Source: Planktothrix tepida PCC 9214 (lineage in GTDB: Bacteria; Cyanobacteriota; Cyanobacteriia; Cyanobacteriales; Microcoleaceae). From it: 51,390 nucleotides of DNA. The DNA is taken from positions 659,677 to 711,066 of the forward strand of contig NZ_LN889802.1 of the NCBI RefSeq assembly GCF_900009145.1, given 5' to 3'. Under the pieces are notes generated by a model. The model had not been told where the DNA came from. It made no database searches and saw only the letters and a program-made list of their open reading frames with translations. The position numbers and the translations under genes are program-made. Position 1 is the first letter of the stretch. Each line of letters opens with the position of its first letter. Positions 35,717 through 44,567 of the stretch are shown one piece after another.

Positions 35717-37138
35717 ATGCAATTAAATTTTTTTGTGAACCAACTTCGCCGCTTAGATTGGTCTTACCTCTATGCTTTCTTAGGAGAAGCCACTCTTGCT
35801 TTAACCTTTGTATTTTATATTGCGATCGCTCGTGTTCTGGGGCCAGCAGAATATGGAGTTTTTGCGGCTGCGATCGCCCTGGCTGCGATTCTCTCCCTAT
35901 TTATTCAATTTGGTTTCCCCACCCTGATTAACCGTGAAGTCGCAGCGAATCCTGTTGAAGGGCCTAAATACACCATTCGTTTTCTACTGTTGGAGGGTTT
36001 AACTTCTATCCCCGTCCTCTTGCTGTTACTGCCTTTAGCATTAGTCTTAGGTTATGAAGGGAATGGATTAATCGTTTGTTATTTAGCCGTTTTCTCAGAA
36101 ATAGCCCGTGCTGCCAAATTGACGCTGCGGGGAACTCTCAAGGGGATGGGATGGTTTAGAGCAGAAAGTATTTCGGTCGCCATCGAACGTTCTGCTGTTG
36201 TTCTCATTTCCACAGCAGTTCTGTTTTTAACTCACAATTTAGTATTTGTCGTTGGCACAATCGTAATTGTCCGTTTTTTAGACATCTTAGGACTGCTTTA
36301 CTTCCTCAACCGTAAGGTCAATCTTTGGTCTAGCTTGAACTTCAACACAGGTCTAGCCTCCCTGAAAATAGCTTATCCCTTTGCCATGTCGGGTCTTCTC
36401 TGGGTTCTCTACTACCAGGTTGATTTAGTCATGATTAAAGGCATGGGTTTCGATGACCAAGCGGGACTTTATAGTGCCTCTTATCGGATTTTAGAAATTT
36501 TTTCTGCATTACCGCGTGTGATTTTTTATGTCATCTTTACGCGCCTAGCTCGTTATCACGTCAGTGAACCTCACCGAGTTCCAGAACAAATCTACAAAGC
36601 CACACGCCTTTTATTAGTGGGAGTTTTGCCCATTCTCTTAGTTGCTATCTCTATGCAGGGAACTTTAGTAGAAGTGCTTTATGGCGCGAAATATTCAGGT
36701 TCTGTTGCTTCTCTAAGAATTCTGCTTTCGAGTTTGAGTGTGAGTATGTTTGGTGTTTTTACTCAAAATTTTTTACAAGCAACGGGCCGGGAGCATTTTT
36801 TACCCCGAATGCTATTTTTAACAGCCAGTATAAACATTTTTCTCAATACCCTCCTCATTCCTCAGTGGGGCGCAGCAGGAGCCGCTTTTGCCACCTTAAT
36901 GAGTGAGATTATTTTGTGCAGTGCCGGGTTCACTATTATGATTCGGGAGGGGTATCAACGCTCTACAACACGTCTGGCAATCATTGTGATCTGCTCTTTG
37001 ATTTTAACTATGAGTCCTTCTTTTTTGTTGATGGGTTTATCTCCTGTTATTGGGATCGGACTGATAGGGATCAGCTTAATTACAATCCTCTTCCTCATGC
37101 AACCCAAACAATTTTTAGGAACATCACTGACCCAATAA
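35717..37138 (+). CDS. oligosaccharide flippase (Wzx/MOP family)
   Basis: The 473-aa protein has about 12-14 hydrophobic segments along its length. It opens with a Wzx-like N-terminus (LGEATLALTFVFYIAIARVL, then GPAEYGVFAAAIALA), the hallmark G-P-x-E-Y-G of polysaccharide-repeat flippases, and ends in LIGISLITILFLM. It should translocate a lipid-linked oligosaccharide across the cytoplasmic membrane. A TTG 15 codons upstream (35672) is the alternative start, but ATG at 35717 (MQLNFFVNQLRRLDW) precedes the first helix at a normal distance. A minus-strand glycan gene cluster lies just beyond the IS relic downstream, so it may export that product. Confidence 0.87.
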   Translation: MQLNFFVNQLRRLDWSYLYAFLGEATLALTFVFYIAIARVLGPAEYGVFAAAIALAAILSLFIQFGFPTLINREVAANPVEGPKYTIRFLLLEGLTSIPVLLLLLPLALVLGYEGNGLIVCYLAVFSEIARAAKLTLRGTLKGMGWFRAESISVAIERSAVVLISTAVLFLTHNLVFVVGTIVIVRFLDILGLLYFLNRKVNLWSSLNFNTGLASLKIAYPFAMSGLLWVLYYQVDLVMIKGMGFDDQAGLYSASYRILEIFSALPRVIFYVIFTRLARYHVSEPHRVPEQIYKATRLLLVGVLPILLVAISMQGTLVEVLYGAKYSGSVASLRILLSSLSVSMFGVFTQNFLQATGREHFLPRMLFLTASINIFLNTLLIPQWGAAGAAFATLMSEIILCSAGFTIMIREGYQRSTTRLAIIVICSLILTMSPSFLLMGLSPVIGIGLIGISLITILFLMQPKQFLGTSLTQ

Positions 37139-37154
37139 ATGCCCATTGACACTC

Positions 37155-37174
37155 CCCGCTCTGAAGAGACGGGG
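37155..37174 (-). other. IS605-type right-end hairpin, possible omega-RNA 3' end
   Basis: On the minus strand CCCCG-TCTCTTCAGAG-CGGGG is followed by AGTGTCAA. This is the usual hairpin at the right end of IS605-like elements, from which TnpB guide RNAs (omega RNA) are processed. A near copy is at 51234-51254. Confidence 0.6.
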
Positions 37175-37178
37175 ATTC

Positions 37179-37688
37179 TTAAGAGATTTTCACTCTTAAA
37201 GGCTGAGTCAAACAACCCCTACCCACTCCGGCAAAACCATTGTGGCTACTTTTCTTTCCGATATTGGCAGCGCCATTACAATCAGCATTAATCAAATGTC
37301 CTTGTTGAGAACAATACAATCCACGTTTAACCCGTTTTCCAGAAAATTGATATTTTTGGGACGGGTCAGGATTGTAGACGGGAATATGATCACCATCCAA
37401 GAAACTTGCCTTACTGGTGTAAGATTCTTCCTGTTCCTGATATTTCAATCCATATCGTTCACACAAGTTTTTGAGTTTTTGTCTCAAACTCCAATAGGGA
37501 ATTTGAACAAAATTCTGATTGTTTTTAGCTCCGATATTGATTTCTTGTTTAATACCGGGATTAACGCCAACAATTACCGTTCCAATCTGGTGTTCAATAC
37601 ACCAATTAATCATGTATCGAGCCGATTTGTTCAAATAATCTCTGACAAAATTGTTGCGGTTAAGTGTCAATCTAGCTTGACGTTTTGT
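37179..37688 (-). pseudogene. tnpB: TnpB (IS605 OrfB) C-terminal fragment
   Basis: About 163-170 residues of the C-terminal half remain against roughly 400 in an intact TnpB. The readable part runs from KRQARLTLNRNNFVRDYLNK through GTVIVGVNPGIKQE, the Glu-containing LKNLCERYGLKYQEQEESYT and LINADCNGAANIGKK, the last carrying the RuvC-like Asp region. An in-frame stop upstream (plus-strand position about 37695) and the absence of any N-terminal domain show it is dead as an RNA-guided nuclease. The apparent TTG start is not a real initiation site. TnpB family enzymes use omega RNA made from the right end. Confidence 0.8.
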
Positions 37689-37718
37689 ATTCCCCTTGAT
37701 TTAATGGGAAATGGGGAA

Positions 37719-37826
37719 TCAGAATAAGGTATTAGCCAGCCCATCAATTATCAGTCGCAAACCGTTAAAGATTTTATCTAAGTCGGTAGGCAAGAGTATT
37801 CCTACCTTTAAGCCTGCCGATTTCAA
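37719..37826 (-). pseudogene. unidentified 35-codon frame in the IS relic
   Basis: The frame reads LKSAGLKVGILLPTDLDKIF then NGLRLIIDGLANTLF and stop. It has coding character but stops precede it and the family is not known to me. It could be an accessory or unrelated fragment. Confidence 0.3.
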
Positions 37827-37896
37827 CCAGATAGTAAGACCAGATTCCTATTATAGTTGAGATTAAAAATCCCTTGAATATCACCAGCCCTAGATC

Positions 37897-38652
37897 TTAT
37901 CGGGTTTTTATAATTTTAGCGGGAACTCCAGTGGCGATCGCATATTCTGGTAAATCTTTTGTAACCACTGCACCCGCCCCGACAATACAACCTTTGCCAA
38001 TTTTTACCCCATCTAAAACCGTTGAACCTGCCCCTAACCAAACATCATCCTCAATCGCCACCGCACCTTTAGTATAAACTCCTTGTTCGATCATCGGAAT
38101 ATCCAAACGGTCTGTAATATAGCGTCCGCCACCAATATAACAATTAGCTGCAATTAAAACGGAACGACCTATCATAATTCCAGCCCCTGATGTAATCACA
38201 GTATTGCATCCAATATCGGTTTTATTTCCGATGGTAACTCCCCCCGTTTTGCCTTGAATCACACAATTTCGGGAAATAATCACATCATCTCCTAGAGTTA
38301 TTCCCTCATTCCCTGAACCACTGGCATCTAAGAGCACATAATCATCAATGGCAACCCGATTTCCGAGTGTTATTTTGTTGGGATGACGTAACACAACGCC
38401 TTGCCCTAAAATCAAGCTTTTTCCAGCCTGTTTAAACAGAGAATGATAAAGCAGTTTACGGGTGATATAACCGAGACTGCCGGGGAGGTTACTGCCCAGT
38501 AATAAGGCAAGTTCATAGGTCAGAAACGGCAAAAACTTTGTTGTGCCAACGGCCTTTTCTTGATAGCGTTTTAAAGCCGAGGATTGACTTTGATTGAGTT
38601 GTTCCGAAAGGGGAACTTTATTAATTTTTTGTTTTTCTTCAGGGGCGACCAT
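37897..38652 (-). CDS. hexapeptide-repeat (LbH) acyltransferase
   Basis: The 251-aa protein has a helical N-terminal 90 residues and a left-handed beta-helix domain of WbbJ/CatB-like acetyltransferases (about 95-250). The hexads include ITLGNRVAIDD, ITLGDDVIIS, VTIGNKTDIG, IMIGRSVLIA, VAIEDDVWLGAGSTVLDGVK and the closing GKGCIVGAGAVVTKDLPEYA. A conserved-looking N-C-Y-I-G-G with His absent leaves the catalytic residue unclear. It probably O-acetylates a sugar. It is the last gene of a minus-strand cluster, 22 bp after the epimerase gene. Confidence 0.86.
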   Translation of the reverse strand: MVAPEEKQKINKVPLSEQLNQSQSSALKRYQEKAVGTTKFLPFLTYELALLLGSNLPGSLGYITRKLLYHSLFKQAGKSLILGQGVVLRHPNKITLGNRVAIDDYVLLDASGSGNEGITLGDDVIISRNCVIQGKTGGVTIGNKTDIGCNTVITSGAGIMIGRSVLIAANCYIGGGRYITDRLDIPMIEQGVYTKGAVAIEDDVWLGAGSTVLDGVKIGKGCIVGAGAVVTKDLPEYAIATGVPAKIIKTR

Positions 38653-38674
38653 AATTTATTGTTCAAGAATAGGT

Positions 38675-39706
38675 TTAAGTATTTTTGAGGGTAATCCAAC
38701 CTTGGTCGAGATACCATTGAGCCAGTTCTTTTAATCCTTCTTCGTCTGAATGACGAGGTACAAAGTCTAATAGATTTTTCATTTTAGACGTATTAAAGGA
38801 GCGATCTTTGGTATAAAAAGCCAGCCGTCGCTGATAGATGGGAGGTTCAATTCCCAAGGGTCGGAAAATCATCTCAAATAGATCTCCAATGGCAAAAACT
38901 GGAGCGGCTGGAAATTTAATAAATTTAGGAGAAACGCCATAATAATCCCCAATTAAATTAACCATATTTTGGAAGGTCATGGCTTGGGGACTACCACAAA
39001 TAAAGACTTCTCCAACGGCACGGGGATGTAGGGCGGTTAAAATAAAGAAGTCTGTTAAATCATCAACATGAATAAAATGCAGTAAATTCTGAGCATTTCC
39101 AATCACAGGAACCCACTTTTTAGCAACCCATTTATAGATTTTTAAGAGTCGTCTCTCTCCGGGGCCATAAATTCCAGCAGGTCGAACAACGGTGACGGGT
39201 AATCCTTCAGTTTGACCAAATTCTTTAATCCAAATTTCTCCTTCTAATTTGCTTTGCTGATAAATATCCCCTGGATCGAAAGGGGCATTTTCATCTCCTG
39301 GGGGATTTTCAATATGACCATGAACTCCAATCGTAGAAACATGAACAAAGCGCTTAAAATCTGGTTGTTTTAACGCTGCTTTTGCTAACAGTTGGGTACT
39401 CAGAACATGAACATTATAATATCCCTGATCAGGAGATTTGGCTTCCCGAAAGGGTGTAACCATGTGAAAAATATAATTAACATTTTGGATGGCTTGATTA
39501 ACCAAGTCAGGATCAAAAACGTCACCCTGTAACCATTCAATGGGCATTCCCTCGAAGGGTTTGAGGTTGGAAGTAGGGCGGGCAATTGCCACAACACTCA
39601 CTCCTTGATTGACTAATTTTCGTAACAATACTGAACCTGTAAATCCAGTTCCCCCAGTGACTAAAACGCGAGAACCAGGTGGTAGTTTATAGCTAGACTC
39701 TTCCAT
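38675..39706 (-). CDS. NAD(P)-dependent epimerase/reductase (SDR extended)
   Basis: The 343-aa protein has the Rossmann motif VLVTGGTGFTGSVLLRKL (about residues 13-30), the S/T region HVSTIGVHG and the YxxxK site in YQQSKLEGE (about 149-157). RPAGIYGPGERR follows and is typical of the extended SDR family including NDP-sugar epimerases and 3-beta-HSD-like reductases. ATG at 39706 is supported by AGGGG 8 nt upstream; a TTG seven codons earlier is less likely. Substrate unknown. It lies 29 bp downstream of the PHP/methyltransferase fusion gene in the glycan cluster. Confidence 0.88.
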   Translation of the reverse strand: MEESSYKLPPGSRVLVTGGTGFTGSVLLRKLVNQGVSVVAIARPTSNLKPFEGMPIEWLQGDVFDPDLVNQAIQNVNYIFHMVTPFREAKSPDQGYYNVHVLSTQLLAKAALKQPDFKRFVHVSTIGVHGHIENPPGDENAPFDPGDIYQQSKLEGEIWIKEFGQTEGLPVTVVRPAGIYGPGERRLLKIYKWVAKKWVPVIGNAQNLLHFIHVDDLTDFFILTALHPRAVGEVFICGSPQAMTFQNMVNLIGDYYGVSPKFIKFPAAPVFAIGDLFEMIFRPLGIEPPIYQRRLAFYTKDRSFNTSKMKNLLDFVPRHSDEEGLKELAQWYLDQGWITLKNT

Positions 39707-39735
39707 TATTTTTCCCCTATAGGACAATCAAAAAT

Positions 39736-41319
39736 TCAACTTTTGATAAATTTAGCAATGACGGGTGAACCTAAAAGATAAGTTAACCCAGACACTCGAA
39801 AGGGCTGTTCTAAAACAGATGAGACTGTAGGTGATTTTAACGCACGATGCAGCACCATCGGGATAAAAAATTGGGGATAACGTTCCGTTTGTTTTAATCC
39901 CAAGGATTTAAAAAAGTCTACCAATTCTGATTCATCATAGGTAATATAGGTTCGAGTATTGCCTTCTAAACCTTTTTTAAATTTAAATAAATAGGGGGCA
40001 ATGGAATTAACACTCCGTAGGGTGGGATAGTCAATAATGACGGCTTTTTTAGCAACGCGGCTAAGTTCACTAAGAAATTTTTGCCACTGGGTAACATGAG
40101 CTAAAAATCGATAACTAATCACCACATCAAAGGCATTATCAGGATAGGGTAAGTCCAGAACATTACCCACTTTGAAGGAACATAAATTGGCATCAATGAG
40201 GGTTTGAATGCGGTTTTTACAGATTTCATCGCTTCCTAAAACCGTGACTTGATAACCATTTTCAATCAGGGGTTTTGTTATTTGTCCGTGTCCGCCTCCC
40301 ACATCTAATACCGTTGCTTGGGGATAGGCTGCTAACAGTTTTAAGGTAGCTTCTTCTTGAACTTTCAGTAACCATTGTCCCAATTCTCCCGCAAAACGTG
40401 AGGCGTAGCCGTCTGAGGAGGTTTCAATATCGGCAGTTTCAGGAAAGCCATTTGTTGAAACGATAGTTTGTTCTTGGGGTGGCATTTTTGCTGATGAATG
40501 AGAACGAATTGCTAACTGATTTTGAATAAACCGTACAGGATTTTCTAAACGGCCATAGGGTTGAATTTTTGTCTGAGAATTAAGTAAAATTTGCTTGATG
40601 CTATTTCCGGGTTTTTTGGGGTTAAATTCTCCCTCGATATTAAAGCCAAAACTTCCGGGTCGAGATGCTTGTGTTGCTAAGGATAAGGGATCAGTTCCGG
40701 GTAAAACTTGCCATCCTTTCTGTTCGGCTAGTTTAAAATAGGGAGGTCGTAACCAGAAGACAGGACGACCAGAATTATCTCCTAAAAATAGTAAGGGAAT
40801 TTGATCAGAATTTAATAAATGATTCAGTAATTTTCCTCGTTTCCCGATCCATTTTCCAACACCCCAAGGCAGAACTGGAATTCCTCCTCTGTCTTGAATT
40901 TCAGTTAAAGTTGTTTCTATGGGTAAACCATCCTCAACGGTTTTGTCTGTAATTAAAGCCAGAACTTCTAATTTTTCGGCGGTCACGATTTGGCGACCTG
41001 CAATAATAAAAATACTTTGATTTTGTTGATTTTTAGCTTCTATTGAAAAGATCTCTTGAGTTTTATGAAATGTCCATCCTGCAATATTATTGGGTTGAGA
41101 TTCTGCATAAATTAGAAGCTTTTTAAACTGATTTATTCCTTGAATTTCTGTTAAAAAAAGTAGAGAAGTTGGGGATTCTATTTGGGAAACCTGTTGAAAG
41201 TTTTTTAAAGCTGAGTTCAGCAGTTGATCGAGGGGAAAACAGTCATGGATATGAACATGAGCATCAATCCATATCTTCTGACTATTTTGGGTAAAAGCTT
41301 GAGTTTTAAGAAGGTTCAT
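39736..41319 (-). CDS. fusion: PHP-like metal-dependent domain + SAM methyltransferase
   Basis: The 527-aa protein joins two folds. Residues about 15-260 begin KIWIDAHVHIHDCF (19-28) with an H-x-H metal motif, LLFLGDNSGRPVFWL (176-190) and a GTDPL motif (208-212), suggesting a PHP-like or amidohydrolase-like metal-dependent hydrolase. Residues about 300-527 are a class I SAM methyltransferase with motif I ATVLDVGGGHGQITKPL (335-351), GNVLDLPYPDNAFDVVISYR (386-404) and a post-motif IIDYPTLRS. A polar linker (about 270-300) connects them. I do not know this combination as a named family. It lies in a minus-strand cluster with a glycosyltransferase, a FAD oxidase and an epimerase, so a modifying role on the same product is likely. 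The hydrolase fold is less certain than the methyltransferase. Confidence 0.76.
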   Translation of the reverse strand: MNLLKTQAFTQNSQKIWIDAHVHIHDCFPLDQLLNSALKNFQQVSQIESPTSLLFLTEIQGINQFKKLLIYAESQPNNIAGWTFHKTQEIFSIEAKNQQNQSIFIIAGRQIVTAEKLEVLALITDKTVEDGLPIETTLTEIQDRGGIPVLPWGVGKWIGKRGKLLNHLLNSDQIPLLFLGDNSGRPVFWLRPPYFKLAEQKGWQVLPGTDPLSLATQASRPGSFGFNIEGEFNPKKPGNSIKQILLNSQTKIQPYGRLENPVRFIQNQLAIRSHSSAKMPPQEQTIVSTNGFPETADIETSSDGYASRFAGELGQWLLKVQEEATLKLLAAYPQATVLDVGGGHGQITKPLIENGYQVTVLGSDEICKNRIQTLIDANLCSFKVGNVLDLPYPDNAFDVVISYRFLAHVTQWQKFLSELSRVAKKAVIIDYPTLRSVNSIAPYLFKFKKGLEGNTRTYITYDESELVDFFKSLGLKQTERYPQFFIPMVLHRALKSPTVSSVLEQPFRVSGLTYLLGSPVIAKFIKS

Positions 41320-41355
41320 TTTTTTCTTGGCTATCGTTTATACTTTAGAAAAATA

Positions 41356-43035
41356 TTAAGTGATCGCTAAAGATTGTATTCCATTACTCAAATTAATATC
41401 TTTGAGTTCCTCCTCAATTCGGGTTTGACTCCATCCCAAAGCTTCACCCATTGTTTTAGCACAAATATTAAGGGTTTCCTGAGAGATATCTCCTGCACTT
41501 CCCAATTCTGTCCGACGAAAAACAACATCACTTAATTTTTGTGCCATTTCCTCATGAATGGCATGAAGCACTTCTGCTTTAATCAATTCTGTCTCATTCA
41601 GAATTCCTTGAGAATCTGGGGAATCCTTGAGATAGTTTAACACATTAGGATAACTAGAACCATAGTTATAAACTAATCGATGAATTTGACTTTCTGTTAA
41701 TCCTTGAGTTTTTCCCTCTAAGATAGCTTGGTGTAAAAAATTATTAAAACTTTCGATTTTTCCGCCGTCAATTGGTGTAATCGCTGATTTAGATTCAGGG
41801 GGGTATTGATCCCAAGTTTTAAACACAAAATCAATAGCTTTTTGAGCCACATCTCTAGCGGTTGTATATTTTACACCTAGCACGGAAATTAATCCTGGAC
41901 ATCCATCTTGAGTATGATCTCGGAGTTGATATTGATCTGCTAATTTGGGTTCTCCTGTTTTGGCATCAATTCCAATTCTAGGAAGCAGTCCCCCATGCAC
42001 AAATGAAATGTCTTCTCGCTGTAATTTTGCGGCGGGATAGACTTGATTAATTTCGCTAATAAACTCTTGAATTTCTGCTTCTGTAATTTTAAACTGATTG
42101 GGATCTTGATCGTAAACACTGTACCAGGTTCCAATCATAGATTTACCGCGCCAAGGGGCAATAAAAAAGAAACGACTTTTCTGAACTGAACCGTTAGGTA
42201 ATTGACATTTTGCACCGGAAAGACCAACGGCATAGGTATTAAATAAAGGCCGAGTGATTAAATTCATCGCTTTTGCCAAATTCAGGGGCGGTAGCGGTGA
42301 TTTTTGGGGTAAAAAATTGAGAATTTGATTCAGCCAAGGGCCACTGGTATTAACAACGGTTTTCGCGCGAATCTCTAGTTCTGATGCGGTTAATTCGTCT
42401 TTAACTTTAACCCCAGTTACTCGATTTTCTGTGAATAAAAATCCGGTGACTTCTACATAGTTAGCTAAAGTTGCTCCTTGTTGTTCAGCAGACTTGAGAA
42501 ACGATAGGGTTAAACGTTCTGAATTGTAAACTTGAGCATCACAAAAAATTGCTCCCCCAGTTAGTCCAGCTTCAGGAATATTAGGAAGCAATTCTTGACA
42601 TTCAGCTTGAGAAATAATTCGACCATTGGGGATATGTTTTTGGGGATCGTTGAGTTGATTGCGATCGCTACTGATAATATCATTAATGAACATTCCCAGA
42701 GTCAGTGCTTCTCTCCCCTTTGTTCCGTGTCCGTAGGTAGGTACTAAAACGGGTAAAGGATGGATTAAATGCGGTGCAATTCGCATTAATGTGGTGCGTT
42801 CTTTTATTGATTCTCGCATTCGCTTAAAGTCGGCTTTTTGCAAATAGCGCAAACCACCATGAATAATTTTTAAGCTATTAGCAGAAGTCGCCCCTCCAAA
42901 ATCTGCTTTTTCGACTAAAGCAACTGATAGCCCCCGCAAGCTGGCATCCCAAGCGATACACGCTCCATAAATGCCTCCTCCAATAATTAAAAGATCATAA
43001 TTATTTTCGGTCAAGGCTGTTAAATTTCTTTTCAT
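41356..43035 (-). CDS. glpD: FAD-dependent glycerol-3-phosphate dehydrogenase/oxidase family
   Basis: The 559-aa protein has the FAD-binding DLLIIGGGIYGACIAWDASLRG (about residues 14-35), the GlpD-like FGGATSANSLKIIHGGLRYLQ (about 46-66) and a C-terminal helical domain (EVLHAIHEEMAQKLSDVVFRRTELG) as in GlpD. Size matches E. coli GlpD (501) with some extension. Normally it oxidises sn-glycerol-3-phosphate to dihydroxyacetone phosphate. In this cluster, next to a glycosyltransferase and methyltransferase, it could instead act on a glycerol-phosphate-containing glycan or lipid, which is inference. It follows the GT gene by 33 bp and precedes the fusion gene by 36 bp. Confidence 0.86.
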   Translation of the reverse strand: MKRNLTALTENNYDLLIIGGGIYGACIAWDASLRGLSVALVEKADFGGATSANSLKIIHGGLRYLQKADFKRMRESIKERTTLMRIAPHLIHPLPVLVPTYGHGTKGREALTLGMFINDIISSDRNQLNDPQKHIPNGRIISQAECQELLPNIPEAGLTGGAIFCDAQVYNSERLTLSFLKSAEQQGATLANYVEVTGFLFTENRVTGVKVKDELTASELEIRAKTVVNTSGPWLNQILNFLPQKSPLPPLNLAKAMNLITRPLFNTYAVGLSGAKCQLPNGSVQKSRFFFIAPWRGKSMIGTWYSVYDQDPNQFKITEAEIQEFISEINQVYPAAKLQREDISFVHGGLLPRIGIDAKTGEPKLADQYQLRDHTQDGCPGLISVLGVKYTTARDVAQKAIDFVFKTWDQYPPESKSAITPIDGGKIESFNNFLHQAILEGKTQGLTESQIHRLVYNYGSSYPNVLNYLKDSPDSQGILNETELIKAEVLHAIHEEMAQKLSDVVFRRTELGSAGDISQETLNICAKTMGEALGWSQTRIEEELKDINLSNGIQSLAIT

Positions 43036-43068
43036 AACCTAATGATAGGAAACTGAAACCGTGACAAG

Positions 43069-44364
43069 TTACTCCTGGTTATATCCGACTGACACGGAGT
43101 TTGGCAAGAGTTCCTGTGTCAATTCATTATAAAGGCGATTTGATTGTTGACGGAATGCACTATAACTATATTTTTCGTGAACTAAAGCTTTTCCTGCTTC
43201 ACCGAGTTTTGTTCTCAAGGTTTCATTGGTAATTAAATTCACCATCCCTTGAGCAAATGCTTCAGGTTCGGGTATTGCGAGTTGAGCAACTTCAGGATTT
43301 AAAACTTGAGTATGGGTAAATAAATCGGTGGCTAAAACGGCTTTTCCACTATCGAGGTAGGAATAAATTTTCATCGGTGTATTCTTCCCTTTGGTGCGGG
43401 GAGAAACTAAAATATCGGCTTGGGAAAGATAGATATCGAGTTCGCTAGCAGGTTTTTTACCCAGGAAATGAACGTTATGATCAATACCGAGTTGTTGAGC
43501 TTTTTGTTGATAGAATTCAACGTCTTCTGGTTCTCCCCCAACAATGACTAAATCTGCTTTTTGAGTTTGTTTAAGGGTCAGCGCAAAGCTATCGAGCAAT
43601 AAATCAATGCCTTGATAGCTTTCTAAATTCCCCACATACATCATCAGTAGATGATTAATGTTTAAATTCTGTTTCAAATCTTCAGTGAGTTGATTGGGAT
43701 TTGATTTCAACAAAGAAACATCGGGAAGCAGAACGACTTTTTGTGGCTTATACTCAGCAATATCATTTGCTAAAGCTTGACACACTGGGACAACCGCTTG
43801 TGCGTGTTTAACGGCTAATCCTTCAAAGGTATTGAAAACTGATTTCAAGGGAGATAATTTTGGATATTTTTCGATCATCTGTTGGGCTACAGAAGAATCC
43901 ATGTCATAAATATAGGGGGTTTTAAAGAGGAATTTAATCAGGAGGGCAATGAAAACGGTTTCTTCAATGGCATGAATTAAATCATATTTTTTCTGAAATG
44001 TTAGTTGTAAAACTTTAAATAGCATCAAAACATCATAAACTAACTTTTTCCAAGAAAACCCGGGTCGAACATTGCTACATCCTGGAAATTTGGTGGTGCG
44101 ATATAAGGTTGTATTACTATAAGTTACATTTTGCCCTTCAGGATAGGCAACAACATCAATTTTGTCTCCCCGTTCTGATAAAACTTTTAGAAGCATATCA
44201 TCGGCAATGGGAGAGCCTCGATCTTCATAAAAAGGGTGAGGAATCAGAAATAATATATTAAGATGCGTTTTATTGTTAGAAACGGATAATGGGGATGAAG
44301 TTTGAAAAAGTATGCTCTCAACAGGGTTCGTTTGATTTAACTCCAATTCTTGATTTAATTGCAT
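43069..44364 (-). CDS. GT4-family glycosyltransferase (GT-B fold)
   Basis: The 431-aa protein has a GT-B layout: an N-terminal half with NILFLIPHPFYEDRGSPIAD (about 34-53) and a C-terminal half with MMYVGNLESYQGIDLLLDSF (about 238-257) and DILVSPRTKGKNTPMKIYSY (about 318-337), near the E-x7-E-type nucleotide-sugar site of GT4 enzymes. A catalytic E-x7-E is not complete here, so the donor is uncertain. No signal peptide or membrane helix. It is the first gene of the five-gene minus-strand cluster. Confidence 0.87.
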   Translation of the reverse strand: MQLNQELELNQTNPVESILFQTSSPLSVSNNKTHLNILFLIPHPFYEDRGSPIADDMLLKVLSERGDKIDVVAYPEGQNVTYSNTTLYRTTKFPGCSNVRPGFSWKKLVYDVLMLFKVLQLTFQKKYDLIHAIEETVFIALLIKFLFKTPYIYDMDSSVAQQMIEKYPKLSPLKSVFNTFEGLAVKHAQAVVPVCQALANDIAEYKPQKVVLLPDVSLLKSNPNQLTEDLKQNLNINHLLMMYVGNLESYQGIDLLLDSFALTLKQTQKADLVIVGGEPEDVEFYQQKAQQLGIDHNVHFLGKKPASELDIYLSQADILVSPRTKGKNTPMKIYSYLDSGKAVLATDLFTHTQVLNPEVAQLAIPEPEAFAQGMVNLITNETLRTKLGEAGKALVHEKYSYSAFRQQSNRLYNELTQELLPNSVSVGYNQE

Positions 44365-44567
44365 AAGCTTCCCCTATATACCTATACCCAAGGAGTTATA
44401 ATAATCAATGTAAAGTTAGCGGGCATCCCCCAAAAGTGGTAAAAAAAATGAGCCTAATAAATGAAATAAACGATTTCATCAATAAGCTAAAGATTCTATC
44501 CTTCTTTTATGACTAAAGAGAATTTGAACAGCGTCAGCTTGACGAGGAAGTGTCAATTTTTAAACTA

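Larger units (their letters stand above)
37139..37880 (-). mobile_element. IS200/IS605-type relic (tnpB only, decayed)
   Basis: The region contains a decayed tnpB with a right-end hairpin at 37155-37174 (CCCCG/CGGGG) just past it, an unidentified short frame at 37719-37826 and a GGTAGG/CCTACC hairpin at 37785-37806. No tnpA (Y1 transposase) is present. It splits the flippase from the minus-strand glycan cluster. Confidence 0.7.

Noticed and set aside
37242-37727. 161-codon plus-strand frame
   Set aside because: It is the antisense of the tnpB fragment, which has recognisable motifs.
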